Part shown: positions 59,788-64,000 of the stretch, piece by piece
Layout: the number at the start of each line of letters is the position of its first letter
Numbering within the stretch: the first letter of the stretch is position 1
Assembly: GCA_963842125.1 (NCBI GenBank)
Contig: CAWJFE010000001.1
Location: 186,001 to 250,000, forward strand
DNA from: CAWCWK01 sp963842125
GTDB taxonomy: Bacteria; Pseudomonadota; Alphaproteobacteria; Rhizobiales; CAWCWK01
Reading direction: 5' to 3'
DNA: 64,000 bases
The notes under the pieces: generated by a model
Database searches by the model: none
What the model saw: the letters and a program-made list of their open reading frames with translations, nothing else
Told to the model about the DNA's origin: nothing
Translations under genes and position numbers: made by a program

Positions 59788-59882
59788 GGGGGCGTAACAG
59801 GCAAGACCTCCGTCCGGCTTTCCGACCGATCGCACGACCTGCGAAGGTTAGGCCGCTCTTCAAACGATGCAATCACCGCTCT

Positions 59883-59912
59883 GGATCCTCGGGTCGGTGC
59901 CCGAGGATGACG
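59883..59912 (+). repeat. Palindromic element, family GGATCCTCGGGTCGG, right copy
   Basis: GGATCCTCGGGTCGGTGCCC followed by GAGGATGACG; self-complementary ends (ATCCTCGGG with CCCGAGGAT). Inverted relative to 59758-59787, enclosing 95 bp. Confidence 0.78.
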
Positions 59913-59956
59913 AGGGGGAGAGGGCGAGGGTCTTGCCAGCGATTGCAGGAACGGCT

Positions 59957-60970
59957 TTAGGACGGCGCCACCAGAGTGCCGTCGATCCAGCGCCAGACCG
60001 CGCCAGGGCGAAGACGCGTGCCGGCCCACCAGCGGTCGATGCCGTTGAGGGCCACGTGATCGGCCCGGCCGGCGAGGACGGCCCGCCCGGCCCCAGTGAG
60101 GGACAGGCGCGACTGCCAGACGCGGCGTGCGGCGTCCTCGGCGCCGGGTGCGCTCGGATCGGGTGCGCTCGGATCGGGCAGCATCGGGTCGGCCAAGCCC
60201 GTCACCAGAGGTTCCGGTCCCAGGGCCAGCCCCTGCACCCAGCATAGAAAGCCGAGATCGCCCTCGAACTCGGCTTCTTCGCGCGCGAGACATGGGGCGA
60301 AGAGCTGGCCGAGCGGCGTATCGCTCCCTTCCGTCTCGGCGACGAGCGCGAGGATCTGTCGCTCCGAGCGGGAGAGGCCCGACGCGTCCGGCAGATCCTC
60401 CAGCCAGCGCGCCAGCGCAGGGCAGAGGTAGGGCAGGAAGCAGCTCTGGCTGCGCACCATGTCGAAGACGGGCGCGGGCGTGGGTGCCGTGAGTGCCTCC
60501 CAGGCCAGCGTGGCCTCGGTCAGCGTCAGCCCGGTCACGGGGACGGCGCGATCGGCGATGCGGGCGACCTCGTTTCCCGGCATTCGGCCCAGATAGTCGT
60601 CGGCCTGAACGAGCGTGACGCCGTGCATGCGCCCCAGCCCGTGCAGCACGTGGAGGATCTGGACGAGCTGCAGCTGGTCGTAGAGGTCATGCTCGAACCA
60701 GAGGGCGATCGCATCGAACCGCGAATGACCGAGAAGCGTGCCGTCGCGTTCGCGAAACTCGGCCCGAATGCGGGCCGGCCTGCGACCGGGCATCAGCCGA
60801 TGCATGGCGCGCGCTCTGATGTCGGAGACGCCGGCGAGATCGGCGCGGTCGGGAATCTCGCCCCAATGAAGCGCGTCGCGCCAGGGCAGGACGACAGCGC
60901 CCTCTGCCAGCGCGGTGCCGCGCAGGGTGTGAGCGGCCGAATCGCCGTTCGTGATCAGGAGATCGGTCAT
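59957..60970 (-). CDS. DUF1835 domain-containing protein
   Basis: A 337-residue soluble protein. The N-terminal DUF1835 domain shows LLITNGDSAAHTLRGTALAEG, LPWRDALHWGEIPD and, later, FDAIALWFEHDLYDQLQLVQ. The C-terminal region (about 185-330) looks like a winged-helix fold (SGLSRSERQILALVAE, LSLTGAGRAVLAGR). No function is known for the family. A short ADPMLPDPSAPDPSAPGAED repeat-like linker sits near residue 265. The TAA stop lies in a decayed repeat edge. Confidence 0.82.
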   Translation of the reverse strand: MTDLLITNGDSAAHTLRGTALAEGAVVLPWRDALHWGEIPDRADLAGVSDIRARAMHRLMPGRRPARIRAEFRERDGTLLGHSRFDAIALWFEHDLYDQLQLVQILHVLHGLGRMHGVTLVQADDYLGRMPGNEVARIADRAVPVTGLTLTEATLAWEALTAPTPAPVFDMVRSQSCFLPYLCPALARWLEDLPDASGLSRSERQILALVAETEGSDTPLGQLFAPCLAREEAEFEGDLGFLCWVQGLALGPEPLVTGLADPMLPDPSAPDPSAPGAEDAARRVWQSRLSLTGAGRAVLAGRADHVALNGIDRWWAGTRLRPGAVWRWIDGTLVAPS

Positions 60971-61058
60971 GTGGCCCTTGGCAGCCCCTCTTGTTTCCCG
61001 AATAGCGCATCGGCCCCGCGCGTGGCGGTGGGGCCTTCGCCGTCAGGTGCGCGGGGAC

Positions 61059-61090
61059 AAAAAAGCCCGCCCCGATCGCTCGGGACGGGC
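61059..61090 (-). terminator. Rho-independent terminator of the liv operon
   Basis: On the minus strand GCCCGTCCCGA pairs with TCGGGGCGGGC (61065-61090) and runs into TTTTTT (61059-61064). It lies 23 bp after the livK stop. It is the strongest terminator in the window. Confidence 0.92.
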
Positions 61091-61113
61091 GTGTTCAACC
61101 AAAGCGCAGGCGC

Positions 61114-62220
61114 TTAGTTGACGTAGTCGTAGGCGCCGGCCTTCCACTCGTAGACGACGTAGCCGGGGGCGGAGACGTCGCCCTTGTCGTCGAAGCCGAT
61201 GTCGCCGAGGACGGTCGAGAACTCACCTGCGTCGAGCGCTTCGATGATGGCCTCGAAATCGGTCGAGCCCGCGGTCGTCGCTGCCTCGGCCCAAGCCTGG
61301 ATCGCGGCATAGGTGTAGAGGACGTAACCCTCGGGAACGATACCCTTCTCGTCGAACTTGGCGACGACTTCAGACGCGGACTCGTTCTTGCGGGGATCGG
61401 GGGAGAAGGTCATGAGCGTGCCCTCGCCGGCATCGCCCGTGATCTGCCAGTACTCGTCGGTGACGAGCGCGTCGCCGGACATGATCGTCGCCTCGACGCC
61501 CTGATCCTTCATCTGGCGGGCCATAAGGCCGGCCTCGGTGTGGTAGCCACCGACGTAGAGAAGGTCGATCTCGTTCTCCTTGAGGAGCGAGACGAGCGCC
61601 GTGTAGTCCTTCTCGCCGGCCGTATAGGCCTCGTAGAGGGCCGCTTCCATGCCGCCATTGCTGAGCTGCATACGGGTCTGATCGGCCAGGCCCTTACCGT
61701 AGGCGGACTTGTCGTGGACGATCGCGATCTTCATGTCGGCGAAGTTGTCCATGATGTACTGCGCGGCGACTTCGCCCTGCTGATCATCACGGCCGCAGAC
61801 GCGGTAGACGCCCGGACCCGGACGGTCGTCGGTCAGCGCCGGGTTGGTCGAGGCCGGGGAGATCTGGACGATGCCCTCTTCCACATAGACCTGGCTGGCC
61901 GGGATGGACGAACCGGAGCAGAAATGGCCGGCCACGAAGACGACGCCTTCGCCCGCGAACTGGTTCGCGACCTGGACGGCCTGCTTCGGATCGCACGCGT
62001 CGTCGCCGACTTCGAGGCGCAGCATCTCGCCGTTGACGCCGCCGGCGGCGTTGATGTCCTCGACGGCCTGCTCGGCGCCGGCCTGCATCTGCGCGCCGAA
62101 CGAGGCGTACTGGCCGGTCATCGGGCCGGCGGTGGCGATCACGATCTCGGCGTTGGCGGCAGTGGCACCGAGGGACAGAACGGCGGCCAGACCGGTCGTC
62201 GTCAGAAGAGTCTTCATCAT
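61114..62220 (-). CDS. livK: Branched-chain amino acid ABC transporter substrate-binding protein
   Basis: Periplasmic leucine/isoleucine/valine-type binding protein of 368 residues with signal peptide (KTLLTTTGLAAVLSLGATA, cleavage after ANA near 23). The mature start EIVIATAGPMTGQYASFGAQ and GDDACDPKQAVQVANQ are standard; the disulfide pair lies in this first lobe, and VFVAGHFCSGSSIPAS lines the pocket. AGGAAG before ATG 62220 or 62217 supports the start. It follows the DUF6867 gene after 237 bp that hold no gene and may carry its own promoter, and ends at a strong terminator. Confidence 0.94.
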   Translation of the reverse strand: MMKTLLTTTGLAAVLSLGATAANAEIVIATAGPMTGQYASFGAQMQAGAEQAVEDINAAGGVNGEMLRLEVGDDACDPKQAVQVANQFAGEGVVFVAGHFCSGSSIPASQVYVEEGIVQISPASTNPALTDDRPGPGVYRVCGRDDQQGEVAAQYIMDNFADMKIAIVHDKSAYGKGLADQTRMQLSNGGMEAALYEAYTAGEKDYTALVSLLKENEIDLLYVGGYHTEAGLMARQMKDQGVEATIMSGDALVTDEYWQITGDAGEGTLMTFSPDPRKNESASEVVAKFDEKGIVPEGYVLYTYAAIQAWAEAATTAGSTDFEAIIEALDAGEFSTVLGDIGFDDKGDVSAPGYVVYEWKAGAYDYVN

Positions 62221-62457
62221 ATGTCGCTTCCTTATTATGCCAGGCGCCTTTTGGGGGCGGCGCTCAGGTCTCCCATGCGAAGACGACGGGACTGTTCCTG
62301 CGAAGGACCAACCCTGTTGCCCGCAAATCACAGGCCACGCGAAGCGCGCGGCGCGGGCGCAATTCAGCACTGCCGTGATAGATTTGCAAGCGGAACGACG
62401 TTCGTGACGAATTTTGATCGCCCAAGGCCGGATCAGCCTTAACACCGGCCCGCTCGA

Positions 62458-62796
62458 TCAGGTCCGGTCGGCCCAGCCGAGCGGCCCCGCGCGCCGATAG
62501 AGCCACGGATATTGTGCCACCATCTGCCCTGCACGCACGAAGCGGTAGGCGAGGATGGTGATGGCGATCAGCAGCACGGCGTCGACGAGGAAGCCGGGTA
62601 GATTGAGGAGGCGCCCGCCGAAGAGCGCGAAGCCGATGAAGCGGATCGCCGCGGCCAGGAGTATGCCGTAGGCGACCAACTGATAGGTCGGCCGCCAGGT
62701 GAGCGCGATCGCCCGCCCGGTCATCCACGCCCCACCGCCGCCGAGGACGAGGGTGACGAAGATCCAGGCGGTGGTGGAGAGGTCTGTGAAGGGCAT
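62458..62796 (-). CDS. DUF6867 small membrane protein of the liv locus
   Basis: A 112-residue protein with three membrane helices (about 9-28, 38-58 and 66-86) and a short polar tail ending AQYPWLYRRAGPLGWADRT. Proteins of this type occur between livF and livK in Hyphomicrobiales; their role is unknown and an accessory part of the transporter is a guess. It begins 80 bp after livF. Confidence 0.85.
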   Translation of the reverse strand: MPFTDLSTTAWIFVTLVLGGGGAWMTGRAIALTWRPTYQLVAYGILLAAAIRFIGFALFGGRLLNLPGFLVDAVLLIAITILAYRFVRAGQMVAQYPWLYRRAGPLGWADRT

Positions 62797-62876
62797 GAGA
62801 CGCCGGTATCCTGATTGAGCGCGGTCTGAGCGAGTGCCGCAAAGCGCCCGCTATTCGGTCTTGGGCCTCGTCGAGG

Positions 62877-63674
62877 CTAGTGCGCCCCGCCCTCCAAGTA
62901 GGCCGCCCGTACCTCGGGCCGCGCGAGGAGCTCGTGGCCGGTGCCGGTCATGGTGATCTTCCCGTTGACCATCACGTAGCCGCGATGGGCGAGCTTCAAG
63001 GCGTGGTAGGCGTTCTGCTCGACGAGGAAGACGGTGAGGCCCTGGCTGCGGTTGAGTTCCTGGATGACCTCGAAGATCTGCTTCACGATGAGGGGCGCGA
63101 GGCCGAGCGAGGGCTCGTCGAGGAGGAGGAGGCGCGGGCGGGACATGAGCGCGCGGGCGATGGCAAGCATCTGCTGCTCGCCGCCCGACAACGTGCCGCC
63201 GCGCTGGTTCTGCCGGTCCTTGAGGCGCGGGAAGAGATCGTACATGCGCGCGAGGTCGTCGTCGAAATGGGCCTCGTCGACGAGCGATGCGCCCATCATG
63301 AGGTTCTCCAGAACCGTCATGCGCGGGAAGATGCGCCGCCCTTCCGGCGACTGCGCGACGCCGGTGCGCATGATCTCGTGCGTCGATTCGCGGGTGATGT
63401 CGCGCCCGTCGTAGAGGATCTGGCCGGTGCGGGCCTGGGGCGTGCCGCAGATCGTCATCATGAGCGTCGACTTGCCGGCCCCGTTGGCGCCGATCAGCGA
63501 GACGATCTCGCCGGACGCAACGTCCATGTCGACGCCCCGGAGCGCGATGATCTTACCATAATACGTCTCGACGCCCCGCACGCTGAGGAGCGGTCGGGGG
63601 ACGGCCCCTTCGGCGTAGGCATCGCCGGGAAGGCCCTGGCCCTCGGTGGCGAGAGTGTCGTTGGTGAGGCTCAT
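62877..63674 (-). CDS. livF: Branched-chain amino acid ABC transporter ATP-binding protein LivF
   Basis: ATPase of 265 residues. Walker A is GANGAGKST (about 59-67), signature LSGGEQQMLAIARALMS, Walker B LLLLDEPSLGLAP, and the switch His lies in VEQNAYHAL. LivF-specific QSPEGRRIFPRMTVLENL is present. About 28 residues precede the ABC domain. ATG 63674 overlaps the livG stop as ATGA. Confidence 0.95.
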   Translation of the reverse strand: MSLTNDTLATEGQGLPGDAYAEGAVPRPLLSVRGVETYYGKIIALRGVDMDVASGEIVSLIGANGAGKSTLMMTICGTPQARTGQILYDGRDITRESTHEIMRTGVAQSPEGRRIFPRMTVLENLMMGASLVDEAHFDDDLARMYDLFPRLKDRQNQRGGTLSGGEQQMLAIARALMSRPRLLLLDEPSLGLAPLIVKQIFEVIQELNRSQGLTVFLVEQNAYHALKLAHRGYVMVNGKITMTGTGHELLARPEVRAAYLEGGAH

Positions 63675-64000
63675 TGGACGCTCCCTCCGACGGGCGCCGC
63701 GCCCTCGCCCGGCCTGATGCCGGCCTCGGCCTCCGCGACCGCGATCTCCTCCTCGTCCTCGACGCCCAGATAGGCCGCGATCACCTTCGGGTCGGACTGG
63801 ACATGGGTAGGCGTGCCGTCCGAGATCTTCTGGCCGTAGTCGAGAACGACGACATGGTCGGAGATCTCCATCACGACGCTCATGTCGTGCTCGATGAGGA
63901 GGAGCGACGTGTCGTGGTGCTCGCGGGCATAGAGAAGCAATTCGTTGAGCTCCAGGCTCTCGCGCGGGTTGAGACCGGCGGCAGGCTCGTCGAGGCATAG
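63671..64000 (-). CDS. livG: Branched-chain amino acid ABC transporter ATP-binding protein LivG (3' part)
   Basis: C-terminal 109 residues of the second ATPase; the gene continues beyond the window. Visible are the end of Walker B (CLDEPAAGLNPRES), the switch region LLIEHDMSVVMEISDHVVVL and the LivG-type end DGTPTHVQSDPKVIAAYLG. An acidic tail of about 30 residues (EDEEEIAVAEAEAG) follows the usual end. Translationally coupled to livF. Confidence 0.94.
   Translation of the reverse strand, partial: LCLDEPAAGLNPRESLELNELLLYAREHHDTSLLLIEHDMSVVMEISDHVVVLDYGQKISDGTPTHVQSDPKVIAAYLGVEDEEEIAVAEAEAGIRPGEGAAPVGGSVQ

Larger units (their letters stand above)
59608..59956. other. Non-coding gap of 349 bp between ccdA and the DUF1835 gene
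   Basis: No gene seen. It contains most of RIME-like copy E, a hairpin at 59708-59736 (TCAAGCC/GGCTTGA), and an inverted pair of GGATCCTCGGGTCGG elements. At its far end GGAACGGCTTTAG (59948-59960) looks like a decayed repeat edge that reaches into the stop codon of the DUF1835 gene. Confidence 0.75.

Overview
The window is GC-rich chromosomal DNA of an alphaproteobacterium, most likely of the order Hyphomicrobiales (Rhizobiales). Supporting this are the tight map-radC pair, a liv transporter locus with a DUF6867 gene between livF and livK, two exact GGAAC-N16/17-CGTT promoters of the EcfG general-stress type, and several palindromic intergenic repeats resembling the RIME elements of rhizobia. 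The genus cannot be resolved by reading. I saw no phage, transposase, plasmid or CRISPR feature; gene density is high and most genes look vertically inherited. All family assignments come from reading motifs, not from a database search.

Layout. 1-8 kb is housekeeping: the 3' part of prfA, a small unknown gene, osmC, csbD, phosphoglucomutase/phosphomannomutase, a retropepsin-like protease, gpt with a CinA-type gene, map, radC and a PAP2 phosphatase. 9-13.6 kb holds the Anbu proteasome-like locus (circularly permuted ATP-grasp, alpha-E, transglutaminase, Anbu) with a VOC-family gene inside it. 13.8-16.1 kb has a small membrane protein and motA-motB. 16.3-22.5 kb is a CoxMLS-type molybdenum hydroxylase locus with CoxD-like MoxR and CoxE maturation genes. 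22.5-24.2 kb has a cupin, a 2-hydroxyacid dehydrogenase and tRNA-Ala(CGC) with a strong promoter. 24.3-27.5 kb is a first TRAP transporter. 27.7-31.6 kb has a predicted stress gene, a CPA1 antiporter, a membrane protein and an orphan GH4 alpha-galactosidase.

31.8-42.3 kb looks like one catabolic unit: an RpiR regulator diverges from N-formylglutamate amidohydrolase, TRAP dctQ-dctM-dctP, a PuuA/IpuC-like glutamine synthetase homologue, aldehyde dehydrogenase, iron alcohol dehydrogenase and a double SnoaL protein. I infer import and gamma-glutamylation of an amine or amino alcohol, two oxidations and hydrolysis. 42.3-50.1 kb is a tripartite tricarboxylate unit (CaiB-type CoA-transferase, citryl-CoA lyase, tctC, 2-hydroxychromene-2-carboxylate isomerase-like, tctB, a ParB-like gene, tctA, then an AbrB-family membrane protein). 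50.2-51.3 kb is a Gfo/Idh gene broken by a one-base frameshift. 51.3-61 kb is housekeeping again (rnr, NUDIX, purB, rpe, a BASS-like transporter, an S58 peptidase, ccdA, a DUF1835 protein). 61-64 kb is livK, a DUF6867 gene, livF and the 3' end of livG.

The most unusual signal is in the intergenic DNA. At least five copies of a RIME-like repeat, plus one related long inverted repeat, sit at gene ends so that the repeat edge itself supplies the stop codon of six genes. Two further palindromic families occur as inverted pairs at operon borders. Two small hydrophilic genes carry EcfG-type promoters, and a ParB-like gene is embedded with 4-6 bp spacing between tctB and tctA.
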